In this document: positions 7,246 to 14,512 of the stretch, in pieces
How the letters are laid out: each line of letters opens with the position of its first letter
How positions within the stretch are numbered: the first letter of the stretch is position 1
Source of the DNA: Treponema sp. UBA4232
Lineage (GTDB): Bacteria > Spirochaetota > Spirochaetia > Treponematales > Treponemataceae
Direction: 5' to 3'
DNA: 17,145 nt
Assembly: GCA_002396325.1 (NCBI GenBank)
Contig: DGXM01000117.1
Span: 1-17,145, forward strand
The notes under the pieces: generated by a model
What the model was told of the DNA's origin: nothing
Seen by the model: only the letters and a program-made list of their open reading frames with translations
Databases searched by the model: none
Position numbers and translations under genes: made by a program

Positions 7246-8863
7246 TTTGGCCTCCATGTTTTTTTGCAATGGATTGTGTGGCGGCATATCCTGCTCCAAG
7301 CACTGCGAATGTAAGGATTGTGAGTGTGAGTGCAAGGGATGCGGCCTGTCCCCAGTCCCCCTGTTCGGCAAGATTCAGAATTGTGATTGAGGAAAGATGC
7401 GTGTTGAATGAAACAAGGAAAATTACAGCGCTCACAGTGCCTACTCCGCGGACAAACGCATAAATGAAGGCGGAAAAAATGCTTGAGGCGGAAAGCGGCA
7501 GAATGATTGTGGCGAGGGTCTGCCGTCGGTTTGCTCCGAGAGATGCGGCTCCGTCGTCCAGGGTTGGTTTTATGTGTGAAAATCCCGTGGAGACGACTCT
7601 ATAGCAAAACGGCATGAACATTACGCCCATGGAAATGACAATCAGCAGCGGAGGGACTCTGACGGAAAGTTTGTTTGCGGCAAGGGAAAGAGCCAGACCG
7701 AAAAGCGAGCCTGGAATTGCGGCGGGAATCTGTGCGGCGGCATCCAGAAGCGGCTTCAGGGGAACTGTTGTGCGCTGCGAAAGGTAAGCCGTGACGGTTG
7801 CGAGTGTGGTGGAAAGAGCGGCTCCCAAAAGCGCGTAGAAGATTGTGTTGCGCAGTTCTGGAATCCATCTTCCGATTTTCTTGATGTGGTCGAAGGTCGG
7901 GGCTGTGTTTACTCCCCAGACTTTCTGAATGCTGCCTGCGATGATTGCGGCGAATTGTGCGATTACGGCAAGCGATATGACTGCACAGAAGATTGTGAGT
8001 AAAACTTTCGCGCATTTTGAAGGCTGCACGGGAATCTGCATCTGTGTTTTTCCGCCTATGGTTGCGACTTTTGCTTTTTCTTTTGTGAGTGTTTTGTTCT
8101 GCAGGATGAACAGTATAATGGAAGGAATTAAAAGAATCATTCCCAGAATTGCAGATGTGCCTGCGTTGAGCCATCCTGTGAGCTGTGTGTAAATTTCCAC
8201 TGCAAGCACGCGGAATCTTCCTGCCACAATCAGGGGATTTCCGAAATCGCTCAAAACGGAAACGGCGATGAAAAGAAGGGCCGAAAGTATGCCCGGTGAT
8301 GAAAGCGGAAGTGTGATTTTGAAAAAGATGTTCAGTCTGCCGGCACCCATACCTCTTGCGGCCTGCTCCATCGAAGGATTTATGCCCCGGAGACTTTGCG
8401 CGCAGATCAGATATGCCATGGGAAAAAATGTGAGAGTCTGAGCAATCAGAAGTCCGGGAAATCCATAGAGCGAAATGTCCAGTCCGAGTAATGTGTGCGT
8501 AATGAATCCCTGACGGCCGATGAGAAGAATGAACGCAAGTCCGCCCACGAAAGGTGGTGTCACAAGATGGATGATTGGAACGAGGGAAAAGATTTTTTTG
8601 AAAGGGATGCCGCCTCTCACGACTGCATAGGCGTAAATGTAGCCGGTGATGACTGAAAGGAGCGTGGAGCATAGACATTCAAGTGCGGTGTTCCGCATGG
8701 CATCGTGCCATCTGGAAGATGTTGCCGCTTGGACAAAATCAGAGGCACGGGGAGTTATGGCCACACAGAACAGAGGAAAGATTATGCAGACTGCAAAAAA
8801 AATGACGACCGCAAACCAGATAAAAATCAAAGACAAGCTGCCGTCACCGAATTTTTTTTTCAA
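7235..8863 (-). CDS. ferric-type ABC importer permease, two fused domains (FbpB-like)
   Basis: A 542-residue inner-membrane permease made of two tandem BPD_transp_1 domains, as in FbpB/SfuB/AfuB, so one chain supplies both transmembrane halves. Each half carries an EAA loop that docks on the ATPase: EQAARGMGAGRLNIFFKITLP (166-186) and DDGAASLGANRRQTLATIILPL (436-457). About twelve hydrophobic segments are visible, the first at 10-35. The start codon is TTG at 8863, with GGAG six bases upstream; no ATG in frame is as well placed. The gene follows the binding-protein gene by 36 nt and overlaps the ATPase gene. The fused arrangement points to Fe3+-type or related substrates, but the permease sequence alone does not settle the substrate. 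Confidence 0.92.
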   Translation of the reverse strand: MKKKFGDGSLSLIFIWFAVVIFFAVCIIFPLFCVAITPRASDFVQAATSSRWHDAMRNTALECLCSTLLSVITGYIYAYAVVRGGIPFKKIFSLVPIIHLVTPPFVGGLAFILLIGRQGFITHTLLGLDISLYGFPGLLIAQTLTFFPMAYLICAQSLRGINPSMEQAARGMGAGRLNIFFKITLPLSSPGILSALLFIAVSVLSDFGNPLIVAGRFRVLAVEIYTQLTGWLNAGTSAILGMILLIPSIILFILQNKTLTKEKAKVATIGGKTQMQIPVQPSKCAKVLLTIFCAVISLAVIAQFAAIIAGSIQKVWGVNTAPTFDHIKKIGRWIPELRNTIFYALLGAALSTTLATVTAYLSQRTTVPLKPLLDAAAQIPAAIPGSLFGLALSLAANKLSVRVPPLLIVISMGVMFMPFCYRVVSTGFSHIKPTLDDGAASLGANRRQTLATIILPLSASSIFSAFIYAFVRGVGTVSAVIFLVSFNTHLSSITILNLAEQGDWGQAASLALTLTILTFAVLGAGYAATQSIAKKHGGQNAN

Positions 8864-8899
8864 AAGATACTCCGGAAAAGACTTCCGTTTTGGGAAAGC

Positions 8900-9904
8900 C
8901 TATTTGACTTCCTTTGTCCAGCGGGAAAGAACCTCGTCCTTCTGTTCGGAAGCCTTCTGTGCATCATAATCTATTAAATCGATTTGTGCAATCGGGATGC
9001 TTCCTTCTGCGGCCTTTGCATCGGGATTTACGGGAATCGTGAAATCGAGCGAGCTCATCAGTTCCTGCGCCTCGGCACTCAGCATGAAGTCGACGAATTT
9101 CCGTGCGGCTTCAGGATTTTTTGTGTTCTTGAGGATTGAGATGCAGTCCACGTCTCCGACAGACTGAGGTGGTGCGATGAGTTTTATGTCGAATCCTTCC
9201 GCCTTGTATTTTGCCAGTGCGTGAAGATATGCGATTCCTATTGCATATTCGCCTGTTCCAATCAGTTTTGGCGGTGCACTTCCTGAATCGGGGAACTGTC
9301 CCACAAGTTCGGAAAGCGAAAGAAGATATGCCCAGCCTTCGTCCCAGCCGAGCCGCTGCAACTGATCCTGAACGAAAAGATACGCCGTGGAAGATGCGGC
9401 CGGATCTGTGAGAACAATTTCACCCCTGTAATCTGCATCAATCAAATCATCCCAAGTGGCGGGAAGAGCCTTTCCGGGGAATTTTTCCGCAAAACGGGTA
9501 CTGTTGACTCCTATGCCGAGTGTGAGAACGCAGAAGCCTGTCCATGTTCCGTTTTCGGAAACCGCGTAAGAGGGAACATTTGCCGCTGCCGGGGATGTGT
9601 ATTTTTCCAATGCGCCTGCATCATCAGCCTGCATGTGGTATGCCGTTGCACCGCCGAGAAGAATGTCTGCCTGCGGATTGTCCTTTTCTGCAATCACTCT
9701 GCTCACGAGTTCTCCGGTTGTGGCCCTGATGTAGCTCACGGGAATGCCCGTCTTTTTTGTGAACAGGTCGGTAAGGGCTTTTGTTTCTTCATCGTGGATG
9801 ATTGAATAGACGTGGAGTTCCTGTTTGCTGCCGCAGGAGATGAGTGAAAGGGTTGCAATGAGTGTGCTCAACAGCAGTGCAATTCTTTTTGATGATTGTT
9901 TCAT
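8900..9904 (-). CDS. ABC importer substrate-binding lipoprotein (ferric-type)
   Basis: A 334-residue periplasmic-binding-protein lipoprotein of the FbpA/AfuA-like cluster. The lipobox LISC places the lipidated Cys at 24. The mature start, ELHVYSIIHDEETKALTDLF, is typical of this group. Later come PATWDDLIDADYRGEI, the hinge region, and KNPEAARKFVDFMLSAEAQELM near the C-terminus. It delivers substrate to the fused permease encoded downstream. The tandem Tyr pair used for iron in classical FbpA is not obvious; the corresponding area reads AIGIAYLHALAKY, so another metal, a chelate or an organic ligand is possible. The ATG has a strong AGGAGG. It is the first gene of the operon, behind a consensus promoter with a palindrome in its spacer. 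Confidence 0.88.
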   Translation of the reverse strand: MKQSSKRIALLLSTLIATLSLISCGSKQELHVYSIIHDEETKALTDLFTKKTGIPVSYIRATTGELVSRVIAEKDNPQADILLGGATAYHMQADDAGALEKYTSPAAANVPSYAVSENGTWTGFCVLTLGIGVNSTRFAEKFPGKALPATWDDLIDADYRGEIVLTDPAASSTAYLFVQDQLQRLGWDEGWAYLLSLSELVGQFPDSGSAPPKLIGTGEYAIGIAYLHALAKYKAEGFDIKLIAPPQSVGDVDCISILKNTKNPEAARKFVDFMLSAEAQELMSSLDFTIPVNPDAKAAEGSIPIAQIDLIDYDAQKASEQKDEVLSRWTKEVK

Positions 9905-9931
9905 AAAGGCCTCCTATTTTGTTATGGGAAC

Positions 9932-9962
9932 CTCGAAAAATTTTCAGGAACAGGTTTTCGAG
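9932..9962 (-). promoter_or_regulatory. hairpin in the 5' leader of the importer mRNA
   Basis: CTCGAAAA (minus strand, 9955-9962) and TTTTCGAG (9932-9939) form an 8-bp stem with a 15-nt loop, between the predicted transcription start (about 9985) and the ribosome site of the binding-protein gene. There is no T tract after it. It may stabilise the mRNA or control translation. Confidence 0.4.
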
Positions 9963-9991
9963 ATGTCCTTGTATTTTCCTTATTTCCTAGC

Positions 9992-10020
9992 AGAATAGTC
10001 TATAATAGACAAAGTGTCAA
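9992..10020 (-). promoter_or_regulatory. importer operon promoter with palindromic operator
   Basis: On the minus strand: -35 TTGACA (10015-10020, perfect), 17-bp spacer, -10 TATTCT (9992-9997). The spacer contains the perfect palindrome GTCTATAATAGAC (9998-10010), arms of 6 bp around one base. A palindrome in this position is typical of repressor sites for metal-uptake genes (Fur-, DtxR- or MntR-type logic), though the sequence is not the classical box of any of these. Confidence 0.6.
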
Positions 10021-10033
10021 TTACTTCACGGAG

Positions 10034-10059
10034 TCTCAAAAACTTAGGTTTTTTCGAGA
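10034..10059. repeat. hairpin sharing a motif with the importer leader
   Basis: TCTC plus AAAAAC (10034-10043) pairs with GTTTTT plus GAGA (10048-10059, with a 2-nt bulge) around a TTAG loop. The right arm, AGGTTTTTTCGAGATGAC (10046-10063), nearly repeats AGGTTTTCGAGATGTC (9952-9967) in the importer leader, on the same strand 94 bp away. It lies in the divergent intergenic region (9905-10139). Function is unknown. Confidence 0.35.
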
Positions 10060-10103
10060 TGACATTGAAAATGGATTTCGTCCGCGGGGAAAAATCTGAT
10101 TCC

Positions 10104-10133
10104 TAGACCCGTGAGGCCTTCTTGTGTTATATT
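10104..10133 (+). promoter_or_regulatory. promoter abutting the AMMECR1 lipoprotein start
   Basis: -35 TAGACC (10104-10109), 18-bp spacer, -10 TATATT (10128-10133), then six bases (GTCCGT) and the ATG at 10140. Transcription would start at or next to the ATG, and no Shine-Dalgarno is present, so a leaderless mRNA is predicted. Confidence 0.5.
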
Positions 10134-10139
10134 GTCCGT

Positions 10140-11588
10140 ATGAGAGTCCGGCGATTTTTTTTGATTTTTGCGGCAATGTTTCCGTTGCTTTTGTCTTCCT
10201 GTTCGAAAATCGAAGTGCATGTGCATGACAGGCATCTTTTTTCATATCCTCTGGTGAAATCCTACGCGGAAAAGCAGGGGCCTGTAACGCTGGTTTTAAT
10301 TGACTATCATCACGATATTCTTCCCCTGGCACCCGGCAACGATGTTCTTGCAAGCTACAGCTGGGTGGGACGTCTTCTGCAGGAAAAACTGGTGTCTTCG
10401 GTTCTGTGGATTTCGGGGCGCAATTTGGAACTTCCGAACAGGGATGCCCGGATGGCATGGCTCTGCAGGAGTCTGTCTCACACTGACCCCGAAACGGAGG
10501 CCTTTTTTAAGTCGAAAGTGGTGCTTTGCGACTGGCCGGAATTCTGCCGGATGGAAATTCCTGAAAATTCCGTGGTTACAGTGGATTTGGATGTCTGCAC
10601 GAAAAACCCCGGCCCTGATCCCGATGTCTTTGTTGAGGAAATTGCGGAATGGATTTCGTCTTTCAAACCGGAGCTTCTTACAATCTGTCTTTCTGCGGCC
10701 TATCAAAATGATTCTGAAGATGCGTGGAGATGGCTTTCGTCTTTCGCAGACGGATTCACTGCAGAATCGACGTGGTTCTTGGAGTGCGGCGATTTCGGAG
10801 AGGCTCCTGAAAGTCTTGAGGAAACAGCGGCCTGGAATCTGTGGCGGGAAAATCCTGACATCTTCAGCTGCAGTGCCTGTGCCTTTTACCCGGGAGGTGC
10901 ATTGTGGGCGAATGCTCCCCTCGAAGCGCGAAATGCATTGTTCAAGAAAAAAATCCGGGCTGGAAACGGCGAGGCAGGTCTTGTGATTGAAAGCTGGGCG
11001 GAAGAGGGGCGTGCGGAAACAGAGAGGGCTGCAAATGGAAAAATGCCTCTTTATGTGAAAATGGCTTCGGAATCTTTGTCCGCATCGTGGCGTGGTGAGA
11101 AATTTCCGTCTCCTGAAATCTCCGTTGATTTTCAAAATGAAAAATCCCTGGGGGTGGCGGTGCGTTTTCATTCTCCTTGGAGCGACAAAGGCTGTCTTGC
11201 TTTTTACGGGGGACTGCGCGAGGAGGATATTCCGGCTGCCATCTCCTATTGTGCAGAGCAGGCTTCCAAAGACCCCCGCTACGGAGAGATGCAATCCGGT
11301 GTTGTGGAAGGACTTTTTGCGAATGTGTGTCTTTTTGGCGCCTGGAAAAAAATGGACAATCCCACCGACTTTCTTCCCGGTTACCACAGCATATTAATAG
11401 AAGAAACTTTATCGGGAAACCGCACATTGCTTCAGTCTGCCATAGCACTTGAGCGTAATTACGACAGGGAGACTTTTTTGAGCCATCTGAGTTCAAAGGC
11501 TGGCCTCGGCAGCGACGGATGGAAAAGTCAAAACCTCGTATTCTACAAATCTCCCACGGTGACCGCGTATAAAAGCCTTTCCGATTGA
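10140..11588 (+). CDS. lipoprotein with ureohydrolase-like and AMMECR1-like domains
   Basis: A 482-residue lipoprotein (lipobox LLSSC, Cys21). Residues about 48-190 look like an arginase/deacetylase-type alpha/beta fold: LIDYHHD (53-59) gives a D-x-H-x-D metal motif, and VTVDLDVCTKNPGPD (146-160) resembles the arginase DxD motif with its PG loop. UPF0489 proteins share such motifs. Residues about 270-480 follow the AMMECR1 pattern: DKGCLAFYGGL (349-359, compare LRGCIG), AAISYCAEQASKDPRY, then the VCLFGAWKKMDNPTDFLPGYHSILI and YDRETFLSHLSSKAGL segments. AMMECR1 proteins are usually cytoplasmic and often paired with MEMO-like proteins; an exported fusion is unusual. The frame is open from a TTG at 10122, but the ATG at 10140 begins a proper signal peptide and sits 6 nt after a -10. 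The divergent neighbour is a ferric-type importer. The reaction is unknown. Confidence 0.8.
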   Translation: MRVRRFFLIFAAMFPLLLSSCSKIEVHVHDRHLFSYPLVKSYAEKQGPVTLVLIDYHHDILPLAPGNDVLASYSWVGRLLQEKLVSSVLWISGRNLELPNRDARMAWLCRSLSHTDPETEAFFKSKVVLCDWPEFCRMEIPENSVVTVDLDVCTKNPGPDPDVFVEEIAEWISSFKPELLTICLSAAYQNDSEDAWRWLSSFADGFTAESTWFLECGDFGEAPESLEETAAWNLWRENPDIFSCSACAFYPGGALWANAPLEARNALFKKKIRAGNGEAGLVIESWAEEGRAETERAANGKMPLYVKMASESLSASWRGEKFPSPEISVDFQNEKSLGVAVRFHSPWSDKGCLAFYGGLREEDIPAAISYCAEQASKDPRYGEMQSGVVEGLFANVCLFGAWKKMDNPTDFLPGYHSILIEETLSGNRTLLQSAIALERNYDRETFLSHLSSKAGLGSDGWKSQNLVFYKSPTVTAYKSLSD

Positions 11589-11613
11589 CCGTAAACCTTG
11601 AATTCTGTAGAAT
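11585..11613 (+). promoter_or_regulatory. promoter abutting the hflX start
   Basis: -35 TTGACC (11585-11590), overlapping the TGA stop of the previous gene; a 17-bp spacer; -10 TAGAAT (11608-11613); then GGGCGT and the ATG at 11620. There is no Shine-Dalgarno. The geometry predicts a leaderless hflX mRNA. Confidence 0.65.
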
Positions 11614-11619
11614 GGGCGT

Positions 11620-12915
11620 ATGATAAATCTTCAGGAAGAGCAGGAAAAAAAAGCAAGGTGTCTTTTAATCGGTGCTCCCAACCGTCTGCAGGAACCGCCG
11701 TTGGAACTTATGGCTCTTGTGGAAACGCTGGGCATGGAAACCGCCGGCACAATGGTTCTTTCACGCATTGAACCAACTCCTGCTTACGGAATCGGAACAG
11801 GAAAAGCTCAGGAAATCGCAAACCGCGCCAAGGAGATTTTTGCCGACTGCATCATTTTCGACTGGGAAATAGATCCTTCCAAACAGCGTAACTGGGAAAA
11901 ACTTTCCGGAATCAATGTTTTTGACAGAAACGAAGTCATAATCCGCATATTTGCTCAGAGGGCGCAGACAAAAGAGGCGATGCTCCAGGTTCAGCTTGCA
12001 CGGCTCACGTATTCTCTTCCCCGTCTTTCCCATATGTACGGAGACCTTTCGCGCCAGAGGGGTGGAAATTACGGATCAAAAGGAAGCGGAGAAACACAGC
12101 TTGAGTTGGACCGCCGCCAGATAGAGGACAAAATCCTCCAGATAAAGAAGGATTTGGAGCAGGTTGCCGTGAACCGTAAGACCCAGCGCAAAATGAGGGA
12201 AAAGGGAGGCATTGCATCCTGTGCATTGGTCGGCTACACAAATGCGGGAAAATCAAGTCTGCTGAATGCCCTGACCGGTGCCGACGTTCTTGTGGAAGAC
12301 AAACTTTTCGCCACGCTCGATCCGACCACAAGGAAATTCGCCATTTCGGATGCCGCCTCGGTTTTGATTACAGACACGGTTGGTTTTATATCGAACCTTC
12401 CTCACACGCTGATTGATGCCTTCCGCTCCACTTTGGAAGAGTCCGCGCTTGCCGATGCCCTTATTTTGGTTGTTGATTCAAGTGACGACTCTTGTGAAGC
12501 TCAGTACACGCAGGTGTTGAAAGTCCTTGAGGAAATAAAGGCCCATGACATCCCGCGTATTGTCGTGTTGAATAAAATCGACCGCATAAAAGATGACGAC
12601 GTGCGTCTTTCGCATTTGGAGACCGCTTTCCCGGGCGCATTGAAAGTGAGTGCGCATACCGGCGAGGGATTCGAGGAACTTCTTTCGCGCATGAAGGAGA
12701 TTCTTCTGGGCTCTTTGGAAAACTACATCGTTCCGTCCACCCGTGCGGATCTGGTTGAGCTTGTGAGAAAAAACGGCACTATAGAAAGCGAGGAATGGCT
12801 TGATGACGGTGTGCACCTTAACGCCCGCATTCCGGGAACTATTGATGAAGAAGGAAACGCCAGCACAAGAACCCTTTCGCTTTTAATGCCTTATATGGGC
12901 ATCCTTAAAAACTGA
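11620..12915 (+). CDS. hflX: ribosome-splitting GTPase HflX
   Basis: A 431-residue GTPase that binds the 50S subunit and, in characterised bacteria, splits stalled or stressed 70S ribosomes. Domains in order: the N-terminal HflX nucleotide-binding domain (about 12-110, with EPTPAYGIGTGKAQEI and IIFDWEIDPSKQRNWE), the linker with the conserved glycine-rich SRQRGGNYGSKGSGETQLELDRR stretch (144-166), a coiled-coil helix to about 195, then the G domain. G1 is GYTNAGKSS (205-213), G2 is in ATLDPTT (231-237), G3 DTVGF (252-256) and G4 NKID (318-321). Length is normal for the family. It has its own promoter and is predicted to be leaderless. The next gene starts 40 nt after its stop, past a small hairpin, so partial read-through is likely. 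Confidence 0.97.
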   Translation: MINLQEEQEKKARCLLIGAPNRLQEPPLELMALVETLGMETAGTMVLSRIEPTPAYGIGTGKAQEIANRAKEIFADCIIFDWEIDPSKQRNWEKLSGINVFDRNEVIIRIFAQRAQTKEAMLQVQLARLTYSLPRLSHMYGDLSRQRGGNYGSKGSGETQLELDRRQIEDKILQIKKDLEQVAVNRKTQRKMREKGGIASCALVGYTNAGKSSLLNALTGADVLVEDKLFATLDPTTRKFAISDAASVLITDTVGFISNLPHTLIDAFRSTLEESALADALILVVDSSDDSCEAQYTQVLKVLEEIKAHDIPRIVVLNKIDRIKDDDVRLSHLETAFPGALKVSAHTGEGFEELLSRMKEILLGSLENYIVPSTRADLVELVRKNGTIESEEWLDDGVHLNARIPGTIDEEGNASTRTLSLLMPYMGILKN

Positions 12916-12931
12916 AGTCGTTAAAGACTTC
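12914..12931 (+). promoter_or_regulatory. small hairpin between hflX and the FliL-like gene
   Basis: GAAGTC (12914-12919) and GACTTC (12926-12931) form a 6-bp stem with the loop GTTAAA, starting inside the hflX stop codon. No T tract follows, so it is more likely an mRNA-end or spacing structure than a full terminator. Confidence 0.35.
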
Positions 12932-12955
12932 CCTATGGTAAAGCAGGAGACTGAT

Positions 12956-13498
12956 ATGGCATACAGATACAGAAGATTTGAAGACGATCTCCCTTATGAC
13001 GAAAGAGAATCCGTCGTGCCGAAAGTGCTCGGTGCAATCCTTGCGCTTTTGGTTTTGATTTTGGTGCTGGGAACCGTGTTTGCCCTGACCGTCGGAAAAA
13101 AGAAAGTCGGAAGCGAATACAGGCAGGTGGATCCCACTCCGCAGCAGGTTGTGAATATGTCGGCAAGAAAAGGCGGCAAACTCTCCACATACAATTCGCT
13201 GGGGCAGTTGAGACCTCTCACAAAGGCGGAAGGAGCCGGAAAAGACGGTGCCGTGCTTGTGGTTTCTCCGTGGTTCACATATCCCGAAGGCGACACTCCG
13301 CTGTTTGAGGAAATCTCGCAGAAGGACCGGCTTATAAAAAACGTGATTACCGAATATTTTGCGGGCCGTACAAAATCAGAGCTTCTTGCAATGGGTGAAA
13401 AAAACGTAAAGGCCGAACTTCTGAATCTGGTGAATGATCAGCTTGTTCTCGGAAAGATTTCTGCAATCTACTTCGACCAGTACATCTTCCTGCAGTAA
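12956..13498 (+). CDS. FliL-family single-pass membrane protein
   Basis: A 180-residue protein with a charged cytoplasmic N-terminus, one membrane helix (about 22-45) and a periplasmic domain. The C-terminal part follows the FliL pattern: AVLVVSPWFTYPEGD, EEISQKDRLIKNVITEYFAGRT, SELLAMGEKNVKAELLNLVNDQL, then GKISAIYFDQYIFLQ at the end. FliL forms rings around flagellar stators and belongs to the stomatin-like group. This gene is not beside flagellar genes in the window, so it may be a paralogue of the motility-operon fliL rather than FliL itself. I chose the ATG at 12956, preceded by GGAGA, over an ATG at 12935 with no ribosome site. A terminator-like hairpin follows it. Confidence 0.75.
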   Translation: MAYRYRRFEDDLPYDERESVVPKVLGAILALLVLILVLGTVFALTVGKKKVGSEYRQVDPTPQQVVNMSARKGGKLSTYNSLGQLRPLTKAEGAGKDGAVLVVSPWFTYPEGDTPLFEEISQKDRLIKNVITEYFAGRTKSELLAMGEKNVKAELLNLVNDQLVLGKISAIYFDQYIFLQ

Positions 13499-13504
13499 CA
13501 CATG

Positions 13505-13540
13505 AAAATGTCTCAATGCGTGTCTTTAAAGACATTTTTT
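13505..13540 (+). terminator. probable intrinsic terminator after the FliL-like gene
   Basis: AAAATGTCT (13505-13513) pairs with AGACATTTT (13530-13538), a 9-bp stem, with a run of six T at 13535-13540. An inner palindrome GTCTTTAAAGAC (13522-13533) competes for the right arm. It separates the FliL-like gene from the sigma-factor unit. Confidence 0.6.
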
Positions 13541-13584
13541 GAAACCTTTGGCAAAATTCCGTGTCAAAAAGAGAGAGGTTGAAT

Positions 13585-13941
13585 ATGCAGAATCCGATTT
13601 CTCCCGCAGCGGAAATAATAGTCTCTTTGGTTCCGATTGTCAGCATCGTGCTTGCTTCGGTTCTTCTTTTTTTTGTGCTTCTGTGGCGTCATCATGAAAA
13701 CAAGCAGAGAATCCTGAAAGGCACGTATGAACCCATGAAATTCAATCTTCGTGCGTTCACTCTGCTTACGGGGCTTTGTCTCACAGGAGTGGGCATTGTT
13801 CTTTCAACTCTATTTTTCCTGCTGAACGGTGTCGATTGGACATTGCTCGGAGGTGCCATTCCGCTTTTCGTGGGATTCGCATTTCTTCTCTTCTATAAGA
13901 TAAATCCAGATTTCAAAGACAAAGACGGACATGAAGACTGA
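13585..13941 (+). CDS. small membrane protein upstream of an ECF sigma factor
   Basis: A 118-residue hydrophobic protein with about three membrane segments (10-33, 54-78 and 83-103), a basic loop (RHHENKQRILKGTYEP) and a charged C-terminal tail. I do not recognise the family. The overall plan (short periplasmic start, one helix, basic loop with a KG-EP motif, two helices) recalls small membrane proteins often encoded beside ECF sigma factors in other phyla. I chose the ATG at 13585, with AGAGAGG upstream, over the GTG at 13561. It overlaps the sigma-factor gene by 11 nt, so the two are probably translationally coupled; a role in signalling to the sigma factor is only suggested by that. Confidence 0.75.
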   Translation: MQNPISPAAEIIVSLVPIVSIVLASVLLFFVLLWRHHENKQRILKGTYEPMKFNLRAFTLLTGLCLTGVGIVLSTLFFLLNGVDWTLLGGAIPLFVGFAFLLFYKINPDFKDKDGHED

Positions 13942-14512
13942 TGGAAAGCGCAGTGACGATGCAGCTCATATCCTCAGACGGGACAAGGCTCTGGTAAAAG
14001 ATGTGCTCCACGGAAAAACGGAGTCTTTTGCCACCCTTATGTCGCTTTATGTAAAACGCGTCCAGGCACTTGGATTCAGCTTCTTCCGCAATCCCACCGA
14101 TACTGAAGATTTCGTCCAAGATGTTTTTCTGAAAGTCTACCGGCATCTTGAATCCTTCCGTGGTGAAAGTTCCTTCGCCACATGGCTCACAAGAATTGCA
14201 TACAACACCGCCATCAACACCAGAACCCGTGCCAAAGACGTGCTGCCTCTTGAAGGAGAAATCGAACTGCCGTCTTCAATTGACACCCCTGAAGAAACCC
14301 AGTTGAGACGTTTCACAAGGGAAGCGGTGCAGGAAGCGGTAAAAGAACTGCCTGACCAGTATGCCGTCTGCCTTATTTTTTATTTTTTTCACGACTTCAG
14401 CTACGAAGAGATTGCAATAATCACGGGCTTTCCCGTAAACACAATAAAATCCCATATCTTCCGTGCAAAGAAAATTCTTCGCCAGAAGTTGAAAGACTAT
14501 TCGGTTCAATAG
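13931..14512 (+). CDS. ECF-family RNA polymerase sigma factor (RpoE-like)
   Basis: A 193-residue group 4 sigma factor. Region 2 spans about 27-100, with TEDFVQDVFLKVYRHLESFRG (core binding and -10 melting) and SSFATWLTRIAYNTAINTRTR. After a short linker, region 4 (about 130-187) has KELPDQYAVCLIFYFFHDFSYEEIA followed by the helix-turn-helix IITGFPVNTIKSHIFRAKKILR, which reads the -35. Sigma region 3 is absent, as expected for ECF factors. The start overlaps the preceding small membrane-protein gene. The next gene encodes a zinc-finger anti-sigma factor, so activity is probably released by a signal at the membrane. The regulon is unknown. Confidence 0.95.
   Translation: MKTDGKRSDDAAHILRRDKALVKDVLHGKTESFATLMSLYVKRVQALGFSFFRNPTDTEDFVQDVFLKVYRHLESFRGESSFATWLTRIAYNTAINTRTRAKDVLPLEGEIELPSSIDTPEETQLRRFTREAVQEAVKELPDQYAVCLIFYFFHDFSYEEIAIITGFPVNTIKSHIFRAKKILRQKLKDYSVQ

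Noticed and set aside
7246..7371. N-terminal extension of the importer ATPase up to 7371
   Set aside because: It would overlap the permease by more than 130 nt; the Pro/His/Ser-rich extension does not belong to the fold, and the ATG at 7245 has an ideal GGAGG.
7599..8678. Open frame of 359 codons in another minus-strand frame within the permease
   Set aside because: His/Arg/Ser-rich shadow of the permease; no ribosome site and no recognisable motif.
9969..10006. Plus-strand promoter using TATAAT at 10001
   Set aside because: The nearest TTG-type -35 is 26 bp away; the TATAAT is a by-product of the palindrome in the minus-strand promoter spacer.
10296..11387. Long open frame (363 codons) antisense to the AMMECR1-like lipoprotein
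   Set aside because: Composition is Arg/His/Phe-rich with no domain logic, and it lies wholly opposite a gene with a signal peptide and two recognisable domains.
12935..12955. Upstream ATG for the FliL-like gene
   Set aside because: No ribosome site before it; the GGAGA before the ATG at 12956 lies inside this extension.
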